A stretch of DNA of 64,000 nucleotides from an uncultured Clostridia bacterium (GCA_937894675.1 CALCQO010000012.1:1-64000), one strand, 5' to 3'; counted from the stretch's first letter, positions 8,105-16,228 are shown. The notes: a model not told the origin generated them from the sequence alone. Program-made: numbers and translations.

Positions 8105-8602
8105 ATGGGACTATACAGCGTAATGCGCGATGAAAACCTGCTGCTGACCGCCGCGCAAAGCGCGCGCAGCATCCTGATGATTTCCTGCCCGGGCTGCGCC
8201 TGCGAGAGCCTGTCCTACGAGGAGGACCTGCCCAACCGCCTGCTGGAGCAGGGCAAGGACATGGACTCCTCGGCGGTGGCGGTCAACATGGTGCGCACCC
8301 GGTGGGTTGACAGGCTGACCGCCATGGGCAAGCAGGTGGACACCCTGAGCGTGGTGTTCCCCTGTGAAATGTTCGACACCGACCGGGAAGCCATCCTAAA
8401 CGCCCTGCCCGGCCACGACACGGTGATGATACTGGCCTGCGGCTCCGCCTACATCGGCATCCAGGACATCCTGAAGGATTACCAGGGCACCATCATCCCC
8501 ATGATGCACACCAAGGGCAGCTTTGTGTTCCGCCTGGTGAAGGACGAAACAGGCAAGCATTCCAAAGTGGAGCGGGCCACTGCCCGCATCAATAAAAAAT
8601 AA
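8105..8602 (+). CDS. MetV-like (methylene-THF reductase C-terminal-like) cysteine protein
   Basis: A 165-residue soluble protein with conserved-looking cysteines: Cys28, Cys31 and Cys33 in ISCPGCACES, Cys87 in VFPCEMFD and Cys112 in LACGSAYIGIQ. The order (hydrophobic strand, C-x-x-C turn, a mid cysteine before an acidic helix, then LACG plus a Q-containing helix) resembles the C-terminal domain of methylenetetrahydrofolate reductase, known alone as MetV, which binds an iron-sulfur cluster or zinc. This is recognition by pattern, not a certain assignment. It begins 9 bases after the membrane gene with AAGGAGG and precedes the DUF917 gene by 21 bases, so it belongs to that pathway. A carrier of sulfur, methyl or electrons would fit. 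Confidence 0.6.
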   Translation: MGLYSVMRDENLLLTAAQSARSILMISCPGCACESLSYEEDLPNRLLEQGKDMDSSAVAVNMVRTRWVDRLTAMGKQVDTLSVVFPCEMFDTDREAILNALPGHDTVMILACGSAYIGIQDILKDYQGTIIPMMHTKGSFVFRLVKDETGKHSKVERATARINKK

Positions 8603-8623
8603 GCAATTCGGGAGATAAAGAAA

Positions 8624-9739
8624 ATGATTAAGACCATGACGGATCTGGACGATTTTGTACGCGGCTCCACCCTGTACGGCACAGGCGGCGGCGGCCCCCA
8701 GGTAATGGGGCGCAAGCTGCTGCTTGGCAGCTTTGAGGAAGGCAAGGATATTTCCTGGATCGACATCGATACATTGCAGGACGACGATTGGATCTGCACC
8801 GCCTTCTACATGGGCTCCATCGCCCCGCTGACCGACAAGGACAGGGAAAACATGGAGATGCTGGGCCTGAAGGAGCGGGTGGAGCCCCGGGTGCTGGTGC
8901 GCGCCGTGAAGGAACTGGAAAAGGAACTGGGCGTCACCTTTGCCGCCATTGTGCCGGTGGAGCTGGGGGGCATCAACAGCCCCGCCCCGGTGGACGCCGC
9001 CGCCCAGATGGGCAAAAAGGTGCTGGACGCCGACCTGGCAGGCCGTGCCGTGCCCGAGGTGGCCCAGACCCTGCCCCGCATCAAAAAGCTGCCCATCGCC
9101 CCCTTAACCTGCTGCGACGCCTGGGGCAATGTGGTGCTGATTCGGGAAACCCACGGGTACGACTTTGCCGAGCAGCTGGGCAAGATGATTTCCATCCCCG
9201 CCTACGAGCCTATCGGCATGGCCTGCTTCGCCATGCAGGTGAAGGACGCCAAAGGCGCCATCGTCAAGGGCACCATGACGCGCAACCTGGAAACAGGGCG
9301 CGCCGTGCGGGAAGCTCGGGAAAAGGGCGAGGACACCGCCCTGGCTTTCGCCAAGGCAGCCGGCGGCAGCGTTATCTTCCGGGGCGAAGTAACCAAAAAG
9401 GAATGGGAGAGCAAGGGCGGCTACATGTTCGTCGACCTGTTCATCAAAGGCAAGGAAGACTTTGCCGGGCATGAGCTGAAAATCTGGGCCAAGAACGAAA
9501 ACCATATGACCTGGCTGGACGGCAAGCCCTACATCATGAGCCCGGACCTGGTGCAGTGCGTGTACGAGGAGGGCGGCGACCCCATCACCAACACCGACAT
9601 CAAGGAAGGCGACCAGGTGGCCGTGGTGGCCATCGCCCATCCTTTGTACCGCAGCGATGAGGGGCTGAAGGTGCTGGGCCCCATCCATTACGGCTTTAAA
9701 GACATCCCCTATACCGCCATGGAAGAGGCCATGGGCTGA
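8624..9739 (+). CDS. S-methyl thiohydantoin desulfurase-family (DUF917) protein
   Basis: A 371-residue protein of the DUF917 family, now named after S-methyl thiohydantoin desulfurase. The start (DLDDFVRGSTLYGTGGGGPQVMGRKLL) carries the family's signature glycine-rich turn, and PVELGGINSPAPVDAAAQMG with LTCCDAWGNVV are further conserved blocks. The tandem Cys in LTCCDAWG may be functional. Family members occur beside hydantoinases and cytosine permeases and act in breakdown of hydantoin-like rings. No hydantoinase (HyuA/HyuB) gene is present in this window, so the gene may act on a different ring or with distant partners. It is the last gene of the four-gene operon and is followed by a terminator. 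Confidence 0.85.
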   Translation: MIKTMTDLDDFVRGSTLYGTGGGGPQVMGRKLLLGSFEEGKDISWIDIDTLQDDDWICTAFYMGSIAPLTDKDRENMEMLGLKERVEPRVLVRAVKELEKELGVTFAAIVPVELGGINSPAPVDAAAQMGKKVLDADLAGRAVPEVAQTLPRIKKLPIAPLTCCDAWGNVVLIRETHGYDFAEQLGKMISIPAYEPIGMACFAMQVKDAKGAIVKGTMTRNLETGRAVREAREKGEDTALAFAKAAGGSVIFRGEVTKKEWESKGGYMFVDLFIKGKEDFAGHELKIWAKNENHMTWLDGKPYIMSPDLVQCVYEEGGDPITNTDIKEGDQVAVVAIAHPLYRSDEGLKVLGPIHYGFKDIPYTAMEEAMG

Positions 9740-9776
9740 GCGGAAAACGCTGACCTGTGCCCTGTTCAGGAAACCG

Positions 9777-9802
9777 GGGGAAGGGCACGCCCTTCCCCTT
9801 TT
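9777..9802 (+). terminator. terminator after the DUF917 gene
   Basis: GGGGAAGGGC/GCCCTTCCCC arms (9777-9786, 9789-9798) with a very short loop, followed by TTTT. It separates the permease operon from the dipeptidase gene. Confidence 0.7.
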
Positions 9803-9816
9803 GATATGGAGGCATT

Positions 9817-11196
9817 ATGAAGCAAAACAATGTATTTGACTGGTTCCGCGCTCTCTCCCGCGTGCCCCGGGTTTCGGGGGAGGAAAAAGCCATCAGCGAC
9901 TGGATGGTGCGCGCCGCCCACGAGCTGGGCCTGGAGGTTCTACAGGACAGCGCGAGCAACATCATCATCCGCAAGGGCGAAGGAACACCCGTCATCCTGC
10001 AAGGCCATCTGGACATGGTGGGAGAGAAGGAGGCGGACAGCCCCCACGATTTCCACCAGGACGCCCTGGACATCATTGAGGAGGACGGCTGGCTCAAGGC
10101 CGACAAAACCACCTTGGGGGCGGACAACGGCATGGCCCTGGCCATGATGCTGACCCTGCTGCACGATGAGGACGCCGGCCTACCCGCCCTGGAGTTGGTG
10201 ATGACCACCGGGGAAGAAGTGGGCCTAACGGGGGCGCACCAGCTGCCCGAAGGCAAGCTGAAAGGAAACATGCTCATCAACCTGGACGCGGAGGAGGAGG
10301 GGGTCTTCCTGACCTCCTGCGCTGGGGGGGAAACCATTCATCTGCGGTTTACCCCAAAGTACGAAAGGGACGCTGTTCCCTGCACCAGAATCACCCTGGG
10401 AGGGCTTCGGGGCGGACATTCGGGGCTGGAAATCAACAGCCAGCGGGTCAACGCCATCAAAGCCCTGGGCGAACTGCTGCACGAAAGCCAGGCGCGCCTG
10501 TGCCGTTTTGAGGCCCCGGGCAAGTTCAACGCCATCTGCCGGCAGGCTTCGGCGGTGATTCCCACGGAGGACCTGGACCTGCTGACGCGGCACGCCAAGG
10601 ATTGGCTGGAAAAAATTCGCGTCTTGGAAAAGGACGCGCGGTTTTCCACCGAGGAGGCGGAAGCCAGCCCGCCCCTGACCGGGGAAAGCGCCCGGCTTTG
10701 GACTGCCTTGCTCCACGCCTGGCCTGACGGCGTGTACACCATGTCGCCGGATTTGGAGGGGCTGGTGGAAAGCTCCAGCAACCTGGGGCTGGCGGAGGAG
10801 GAGAACGGCGCGTGGCTGCTGACCGCCTCCCTGCGTTCCTCCTCCCCTGAAAAAATGGCGGAACTGGAAAACAAGCTGCGCGCTTTGGCAAAGGAAGCGG
10901 GCGGGGAGATTCAAATCTCCGGCGCGTACCCCGGCTGGGCGTTTGAAAAGGAAAGCCCCCTGCGGGACACCGCCGCAAAGGTCTGGCAGCGGCTGTTCGG
11001 CCAGCCGCCCCGCATCACCGCCATCCACGCGGGGCTGGAGTGCGGCGTGATCAAATCCAAATACCCAAATGTGCAGATGCTCTCCCTTGGCCCCACGCTG
11101 CTGGACGTCCACACCCCCCGGGAACGGGTGGAAAAAGCCTCGGTGGAGCGGGTCTACCATTTCCTGCGGGAATTGCTGAAGGAGCTGAAGGGCTGA
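9817..11196 (+). CDS. pepD: aminoacyl-histidine dipeptidase (M20 family)
   Basis: A 459-residue zinc dipeptidase of the PepD / beta-Ala-His dipeptidase family that hydrolyses cytoplasmic dipeptides such as carnosine-like Xaa-His. The M20 metal site is visible: GHLDMVG (His64, Asp66), GADNG (Asp103) and TTGEEVGLTG (Glu133, Glu134), with late ligands in HAGLECG. A lid domain occupies the middle (about residues 180-380). The ATG follows TGGAGG by 7 bases. It has its own space between two terminators, so linkage to the upstream permease operon is uncertain even though a peptide or hydantoin-derived amino acid could connect them. Confidence 0.92.
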   Translation: MKQNNVFDWFRALSRVPRVSGEEKAISDWMVRAAHELGLEVLQDSASNIIIRKGEGTPVILQGHLDMVGEKEADSPHDFHQDALDIIEEDGWLKADKTTLGADNGMALAMMLTLLHDEDAGLPALELVMTTGEEVGLTGAHQLPEGKLKGNMLINLDAEEEGVFLTSCAGGETIHLRFTPKYERDAVPCTRITLGGLRGGHSGLEINSQRVNAIKALGELLHESQARLCRFEAPGKFNAICRQASAVIPTEDLDLLTRHAKDWLEKIRVLEKDARFSTEEAEASPPLTGESARLWTALLHAWPDGVYTMSPDLEGLVESSSNLGLAEEENGAWLLTASLRSSSPEKMAELENKLRALAKEAGGEIQISGAYPGWAFEKESPLRDTAAKVWQRLFGQPPRITAIHAGLECGVIKSKYPNVQMLSLGPTLLDVHTPRERVEKASVERVYHFLRELLKELKG

Positions 11197-11268
11197 GGGG
11201 CCTTTCTTGACATAGAAGCTCTGCTGTGCCATCATTGATGTGCCAATGAGCCGTTATTAACCATACAA

Positions 11269-11301
11269 ACCGCGGCGTAAACCTCGCTGCGGTATTTCTT
11301 T
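11269..11301 (+). terminator. terminator after pepD
   Basis: ACCGCGGCG (11269-11277) and CGCTGCGGT (11285-11293) form a 9-bp stem with one mismatch, followed by ATTTCTTTTTT. Confidence 0.65.
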
Positions 11302-11309
11302 TTTACTTA

Positions 11310-11339
11310 CTTCACATTTTACAGTCCCCATGCGTCTAA
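11310..11339 (+). promoter_or_regulatory. candidate ECF-sigma promoter, module 1
   Basis: CTTCACA (11310-11316), 16 bases, then CGTCTAA (11333-11339). The same layout precedes the second ECF module (20364-20393), and both match the general ECF pattern of TGTCAC-like -35 and CGTC -10. The start would lie about 20 bases before the ATG, enough for the GGGGGTG ribosome site. Autoregulation by the encoded sigma factor is inferred. Confidence 0.6.
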
Positions 11340-11360
11340 TCAGTGAAGGGGGTGGAGCAT

Positions 11361-11870
11361 ATGTTTATCCAGGGCCCGGATAAACGGGAAGAGCGCTTGA
11401 ACCAACTGGTTACCCTGTACGAGCGGGATTTGCTGCGCATGTGCTTCGTCTATCTGCGTGATGCCGCCCTGGCGGAGGACGCTGTACAGGAAACCTTTCT
11501 GAAAGCCTATAAGGCGCTGCCCTCCTTCCGGGAGGAGGCCTCTGAAAAAACCTGGTTGATGCGTATTGCCATCAACACCTGCAAGGACATGCGGCGCGGC
11601 GGTTGGTTCCGCTATGTGAACCGAAATGTCAGCCTGGACAGTCTTCCCGCCCCCCTTCAAGACCCCACTGGGGAAGACAACCTGCTGACGCTGGAAATCA
11701 TGCGCCTGCCGCGCAAGCAGATGGAAGTTATCCTTCTATACTATTACCAGCACATGACGGTATACGACATTGGACAATTGCTGGGCATTACCGGCACTTC
11801 GGTTTCCCAACGGCTGAAAAAAGCCCGGCAGCAATTGCGCAACGCGCTGGAAGGAGAGCAAAATGGTTAA
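11361..11870 (+). CDS. ECF-type RNA polymerase sigma factor, module 1
   Basis: A 169-residue sigma-70 family factor of extracytoplasmic function type. Region 2 is seen at about residues 20-85 (YERDLLRMCFVYLRDAALAEDAVQETFLKAY, then KTWLMRIAINTCKD), and region 4 at about residues 115-165 (YQHMTVYDIGQLLGITGTSVSQRLKKARQQL), where the helix-turn-helix reads the -35 element. No extra domain is present. ATG at 11361 was preferred to an in-frame GTG at 11343 because the AAGGGGGTGG ribosome site lies between them. It overlaps the anti-sigma-like gene by 8 bases. Confidence 0.9.
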   Translation: MFIQGPDKREERLNQLVTLYERDLLRMCFVYLRDAALAEDAVQETFLKAYKALPSFREEASEKTWLMRIAINTCKDMRRGGWFRYVNRNVSLDSLPAPLQDPTGEDNLLTLEIMRLPRKQMEVILLYYYQHMTVYDIGQLLGITGTSVSQRLKKARQQLRNALEGEQNG

Positions 11871-13119
11871 ACAAGATAATCTGCACGAGAAAGTGCGCCA
11901 TGCCCTGGATACCCAGCTCTCCGGCCTGGTGGAGAAGCCTGGCCGCGCCCAAAGCATCCTGCGCCTTGCCAACGGAGAGGAGCAACCCATGAAACGCAAA
12001 GTATCCTTGGCCTTGGTGATGGCCTTGACATTCGCCCTGGCGCTTGCTGGGGTAACCCTGGCTGCATCCCTGGGGGTGTTTGGACAATTCGCCCAGGATG
12101 AAAACAAACAGCAGCGCATGGAAACGTTGGACAGCAAAGCCCAAACCTATGACACAACCGTGGAGGTAACGCCCGAGGTAGAGATAACGCCTGCCAAAGA
12201 AGCGGAAAATGACTATGAGCTGTTGCTGGCCTACCAAAAGGAGCGCGCCTTTACATTCACGCTGAACCAGGCACACACCGCGGGCAGCAGCCTGTTCGTG
12301 TCTTACACCCTGGAGGGCATTGCCCCCAACCTAACCAAGGGCGAAGGCCTGCCCACCGGCCCCTTTGATTGGATACAGGAAGAAGGACAATGGTCGGAAG
12401 AAAATCAGCTATGGAACAACCCAGAGCTTCAGGACGAGGCTGGAAATTGGCTGAATGCTAAGGATGGCCGCTACATCAAGGTGGACTCGGCAGGCATGGG
12501 CGATGGCGCTAACCTTTTGGACGGTACTGTCCTTGACATACTGGATGGCGACACCCAGCGCCTGGATGACAACACCCTGCAAGGCTACATGGAGTGCGCC
12601 TTGCCCAAAGGCCTTGAGGGAGATACCCTCACCTTTCAAGTGTACCTCGTCTATGGCTCCATGGTTGTATACCAAGACCAAGAAGGGTACAAAACCGCCT
12701 ACGTCAGCCTGCCGGACAAGAAGAACATCCAATACATCCCGCTTACCATCAGCCGCACAGGCACCACCGTTTCCAAGGCCGGAAGCCTAAACACGGACAC
12801 CTACAGCGTAATAACCCAGGTATTCATCAGCGATATCGACCTGCAGGGCACCGCTAAAATAGAAGTGCCCCAAAGCTGGACAGCCCCTTGGAAGATGCTT
12901 GGCGATGGCACGGGGCAGACGGACTATATCATGGACTACAAACTGTATATTGGGGACACGCCACAAAACAACCAAAACGGCGGCGTCCTGGTGGTGGATG
13001 ATACCCACCTGGAAATTTCCCTGCGCTATAACCTGCCCAAGGAAGGGGACGTCCTGCGCCTCGTACCCGTATACTCAAAAACCGGGGATCACCCGAAAGA
13101 GGGTATCGATTTGAAGTAA
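11863..13119 (+). CDS. membrane anti-sigma-like protein, module 1
   Basis: A 418-residue protein with a cytoplasmic N-terminus of about 45 residues, one membrane segment (about 46-68, VSLALVMALTFALALAGVTLAAS) and a large outer domain without recognised family. The N-terminal block (RHALDTQLSGLVEKPGRAQSILR) resembles that of the second module's partner (NAMDTKLASLAWDERHSRRLLR), which suggests this is the sigma-binding part. Gene overlap with the sigma factor makes an anti-sigma function likely. The outer domain is rich in beta-type sequence and Asp/Gly and may be the sensor. No catalytic motif is visible. Confidence 0.7.
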   Translation: MVKQDNLHEKVRHALDTQLSGLVEKPGRAQSILRLANGEEQPMKRKVSLALVMALTFALALAGVTLAASLGVFGQFAQDENKQQRMETLDSKAQTYDTTVEVTPEVEITPAKEAENDYELLLAYQKERAFTFTLNQAHTAGSSLFVSYTLEGIAPNLTKGEGLPTGPFDWIQEEGQWSEENQLWNNPELQDEAGNWLNAKDGRYIKVDSAGMGDGANLLDGTVLDILDGDTQRLDDNTLQGYMECALPKGLEGDTLTFQVYLVYGSMVVYQDQEGYKTAYVSLPDKKNIQYIPLTISRTGTTVSKAGSLNTDTYSVITQVFISDIDLQGTAKIEVPQSWTAPWKMLGDGTGQTDYIMDYKLYIGDTPQNNQNGGVLVVDDTHLEISLRYNLPKEGDVLRLVPVYSKTGDHPKEGIDLK

Positions 13120-13135
13120 CCCACAAAGTCCCATG

Positions 13136-13176
13136 ATAAAACCCCCTGCTGTCCGAACAACGGATAGCAGGGGGTT
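13136..13176 (-). terminator. bidirectional-type hairpin between anti-sigma gene and radical SAM gene
   Basis: Arms 13140-13155 and 13161-13176 pair over 16 positions with one G-U. A T-run follows on the minus strand (TTTTAT), so it ends the radical SAM transcript; on the plus strand no T-run is present. Confidence 0.75.
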
Positions 13177-13204
13177 CACCATTACTAAGATAGGAAGGAC
13201 CGAT

Positions 13205-14329
13205 TTACAGCACCCCATCCTCCAGCCGGTACCCCTTGGGCATGGGCTCTTCCTTGAGGAAATGGAAATTTTCGTCCCGCAGGATGGGCAGGAAGTATTC
13301 ATAGGGCAGGGTGTCAAACTCGCTGCCGTAGGCGCTGGCGCCGAACCAGCCGCCTTCCTTAGCTTTCAGGTTCAGATCCCGGGCGAACTTGGTGCGGTTG
13401 GCGCAGTCGTGCATGGCGATGGGCCAGTTTTCCTCCGCCGCCTGCCGCATCAGCTTGAGGGTCAGCTGCCGGCTCCACACGGGGGAAATGTAGCCCCGGC
13501 GGGACATGTACATGTTTTCCCCCTGGTAGTTGGCGATGTTGTTGGGGTTCAGGTGCAATTCCGCGCAGTTCATCAAATCAATGCCCGTGTCCAGAATCTG
13601 CTGCTTTTTCTGCTGGAAGCAGGCGTAGAAGGAGGGGGTCATGGGGGTCTCAATGCCCACGGTGGGGATGTATTTCTTGGCGGTAGCCATGGCTGCAATC
13701 ACCTTGTCGGCGCAATCTGAGGCACCCAAATTGAAGCGCAGCTCATCCAAACCTGCCTCCCCCAGGGCTTTCAGGTTGTCCTCAGTAGCCAGGGTGCCGT
13801 TGGTGTACATGTGCTGGTGGATGCCCGCCTGCTTGAATTTGCCGATGATGGGATAATACTCCTCAATCTCCATGAAGGGCTCCAGGTACACATAGGACAC
13901 CCCAGTGGGGTGGGGCTGGGCGGACAGCAGCAGGTCGATATCCTCGGTATAAAAGCGGGTGCCCCCGATGTCCCACGCCCCTTTGCCGATGGGCGGGATA
14001 TTGTCCATCTCGCCGTAATCGTAACAGAAGGTACAGCGCAGGTTGCACACATTGGTTTTGCGGATGGCCGTCAGCCCCGTGCCTGTCAGGCAGGAGGCGC
14101 AGCCCTTGGAAAACTTTTTGGCAGGCCCCACATAGTAGGTGCGGTTCCTAAGGGACTGCAGCCCGGGAATGGCATGCAGCAGTTCGTTGTTCTGCCCTTC
14201 CACGCTGTCCTCAATTTGTTTCAGCACCGCCCAGACAATTTCCTCCTGCCGGGGGGACAGTTCCTCCCCCTCAGGGAGGGCAGCGAAAAAGGTAAACCAG
14301 TGCAAGGCGTCCTGTTTGGGAATGTTCAT
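13205..14329 (-). CDS. radical SAM protein
   Basis: A 374-residue radical S-adenosylmethionine enzyme. The cluster-binding motif C-x3-C-x2-C is at Cys95, Cys99 and Cys102 (VCNLRCTFCYDYG). An unusual CASC pair lies just before it at Cys77 and Cys80, and further cysteines occur in the C-terminal half. YLEPFMEIEEYY, HMYTNGTL and DELRFNLGAS match the radical SAM barrel strands. It resembles the cofactor-free activating and synthase-like radical SAM proteins with CNLRC motifs, but I cannot name the reaction. AAGGAG lies 7 bases before the ATG. It is last of a mutY / secreted protein / radical SAM run. Confidence 0.85.
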   Translation of the reverse strand: MNIPKQDALHWFTFFAALPEGEELSPRQEEIVWAVLKQIEDSVEGQNNELLHAIPGLQSLRNRTYYVGPAKKFSKGCASCLTGTGLTAIRKTNVCNLRCTFCYDYGEMDNIPPIGKGAWDIGGTRFYTEDIDLLLSAQPHPTGVSYVYLEPFMEIEEYYPIIGKFKQAGIHQHMYTNGTLATEDNLKALGEAGLDELRFNLGASDCADKVIAAMATAKKYIPTVGIETPMTPSFYACFQQKKQQILDTGIDLMNCAELHLNPNNIANYQGENMYMSRRGYISPVWSRQLTLKLMRQAAEENWPIAMHDCANRTKFARDLNLKAKEGGWFGASAYGSEFDTLPYEYFLPILRDENFHFLKEEPMPKGYRLEDGVL

Positions 14330-14357
14330 AGCCGCTCCTTGATGTTTAAATTTGATG

Positions 14358-15011
14358 TTACCGATACCCCTGCCAGAAGATGTCCTCCGCTTCCCGCATC
14401 AGGCTGCCGGCTGTTTCTTCCATTTCCAGGGCTTCCTCCAGGGGGATTTCCTTCTCCCACACCAGCTGGGCGTTATCATAGACCCGCGCGCTGAGGATGC
14501 CGGGCTGCAGCTCGTTCTCCTGACACAACAGGTGCCGCACCTGCGCCAAATCCTCCCCCTGCCAGGCGTACAGGCTTTCCTGGCGCAAAAGGCCCGCCAG
14601 CCCCAAAGATTCCTGGGTGTGGATAAGCCCCTTGTCCCGCAGCACCTCGTGGTTGCACAGCAGCACGCTGGAAACGGGGGCGCTGCGGAAGGCGCCGGAA
14701 CCCTCGTCATAGGGGTAAAGGGTGTAGTACATGTTGGACGCCCCCTGAGCCCAGGGCACCAACAAATCGGGGAGGCCGTCCAGGGTGAGATCCTCAAAGC
14801 GGAAGTCCGCCGCCATGTCCTCCTGCTGGGCAAAGACCTCCAGCTCGTTGATGGGCTGGCAGGGGGACATCCACACCTGCACCCGCTTGGCAATGATGGG
14901 CTCCCCCGGCAGGTGGATGAGGCGGGTATCCAGCACTTCCACAGTAAAAGCCAGGGCGGACGCCGGCAGCGCCAGCAGGCAGAGTATCAGCAGCTTTCTG
15001 ATGGTTTTCAT
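14358..15011 (-). CDS. secreted protein of unknown function
   Basis: A 217-residue protein with a clear Sec signal peptide (KTIRKLLILCLLALPASALA, cleavage after ALA near residue 21). The mature part has no recognised domain; FRFEDLTLDGLPDLLVPW resembles the calcium-binding-like FG-GAP or VCBS turn (D-x-D-G), which is common in cell-surface beta-propellers. It starts 2 bases after mutY ends, with GGGGAGGAG as ribosome site overlapping the mutY tail, so the pair is cotranscribed. There is no lipobox cysteine at the cleavage site. Confidence 0.75.
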   Translation of the reverse strand: MKTIRKLLILCLLALPASALAFTVEVLDTRLIHLPGEPIIAKRVQVWMSPCQPINELEVFAQQEDMAADFRFEDLTLDGLPDLLVPWAQGASNMYYTLYPYDEGSGAFRSAPVSSVLLCNHEVLRDKGLIHTQESLGLAGLLRQESLYAWQGEDLAQVRHLLCQENELQPGILSARVYDNAQLVWEKEIPLEEALEMEETAGSLMREAEDIFWQGYR

Positions 15012-15013
15012 GG

Positions 15014-16063
15014 TTACTCCTCCCCTTTGTCCAGGATTTGCAGCGCCCATTCCCTCGCCGCCTTCATGGCGGTGGGCAGGGGCAGGGCGCGGATATCCTG
15101 AGCGCTGGCCCACAAGCCCCCGGGAATGTCGGTTTTCTCCTCGGTTTGCCAGTGGCGCACCGTCATGTTCCAGACCCGATGGGTAAACACATGCCGGGCT
15201 GTGCCCAGTGTTTTCACCTCGCGGGCGGAAATGCCCATTTGCCCCAGGGCTTTGGCGATGGCAGATTTGCTTTGGGCATCCTCCAGCAGCACAAACACAT
15301 ACAAGCCCTTGAGCAGCGTTTCCTTGCGGCGCCGCAGCAGCACCTGATCCCCGCATTGCAGCAGGATGACCGCCATGTCCATCTGCACCGGGGGCTTTTT
15401 TGCGTCCATCACCGGTAGGGTATCCGGCTCCCCCTCCAGATAAGCCAGGCAGGCTTTTTGCAGGGGACAGCGGTGGCACTCGGGCGTGCCGGGCAGGCAG
15501 ATGGTAGCGCCCAGGTCCATCAGCGCCTGGTTCATATCCCCGGGGCGGTCTTCGGGCATCAGGGACTTGCCCAAATCGTGCAGTTGGCGCTTGACGGCCG
15601 GGCGGCCGATGTTGTCGGTGATGTGAAACAGCCGGGCAATCACCCGGTTCAGGTTGCCGTCCATGGCGGGCACGGGCTGCCCAAAGGCAATGGAGGCGAT
15701 GGCGGCGGCGGTGTAGGGGCCGATGCCGGGCAGTTTAACCAGCTCTTCCGCCGTGGTGGGAAAACCCTTGCCTGCCAGAAGGCGGGCGGTTTTTAACAAA
15801 TTGCGGGCGCGGCTGTAGTAGCCCAGCCCCTCCCAGGCCTTGAGCACATCGGTTTCCTCCGCCGCGGCCAGGGCTTCTACCGTGGGAAACAAAGCGGTAA
15901 ACCGGGTAAAATAGGAGGTAACGGTGGCCGTGCGGGTTTGCTGCAGCATGATTTCCGACAACCACACATGGTAGGGGTTGCCGCTGTCCCGGAAGGGGAA
16001 GGCCCGCTTGTGGGCATCATACCAGGCAAGAAGGGGCAGGGTAAGGGTGTCAATCGTTCGCAT
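15014..16063 (-). CDS. mutY: A/G-specific adenine glycosylase
   Basis: A 349-residue base-excision repair enzyme that removes adenine mispaired with 8-oxoguanine. The helix-hairpin-helix LPGIGPYTAAAIASIAFGQPVPAMDGN contains the catalytic Asp, and the iron-sulfur loop is complete: C-x6-C-x2-C-x5-C in CLPGTPECHRCPLQKAC. A C-terminal NUDIX-like domain (about residues 225-349) recognises 8-oxoG. The ATG at 16063 is preferred because family similarity begins there. It has no clear ribosome site, and TATACT lies 9 bases upstream, so the message may be almost leaderless. Confidence 0.93.
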   Translation of the reverse strand: MRTIDTLTLPLLAWYDAHKRAFPFRDSGNPYHVWLSEIMLQQTRTATVTSYFTRFTALFPTVEALAAAEETDVLKAWEGLGYYSRARNLLKTARLLAGKGFPTTAEELVKLPGIGPYTAAAIASIAFGQPVPAMDGNLNRVIARLFHITDNIGRPAVKRQLHDLGKSLMPEDRPGDMNQALMDLGATICLPGTPECHRCPLQKACLAYLEGEPDTLPVMDAKKPPVQMDMAVILLQCGDQVLLRRRKETLLKGLYVFVLLEDAQSKSAIAKALGQMGISAREVKTLGTARHVFTHRVWNMTVRHWQTEEKTDIPGGLWASAQDIRALPLPTAMKAAREWALQILDKGEE

Positions 16064-16147
16064 AGGGGCAGTATACCACAGGCGGCGCCCTCTGTGCGCA
16101 TGGCGGGAAAAAGCAAGGCGATAAAAGACATTTCGCGCAAATTTTAT

Positions 16148-16197
16148 GTATTTCCGAGTATTTTTGAGCATTTCGTAGATATTTTGAGATTGCATCA
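16148..16197 (+). other. helically phased T-tracts upstream of groESL
   Basis: Five consecutive 10-base units begin with G and mostly carry a T-tract: GTATTTCCGA, GTATTTTTGA, GCATTTCGTA, GATATTTTGA, GATTGCATCA. A 10-base spacing of A/T tracts is what bends DNA, and the block ends about 30 bases before the -35. This gap also holds the mutY 5' end. Confidence 0.5.
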
Positions 16198-16228
16198 ATT
16201 TTTCCAGCAATTTACCCTCTCTTTTCGC

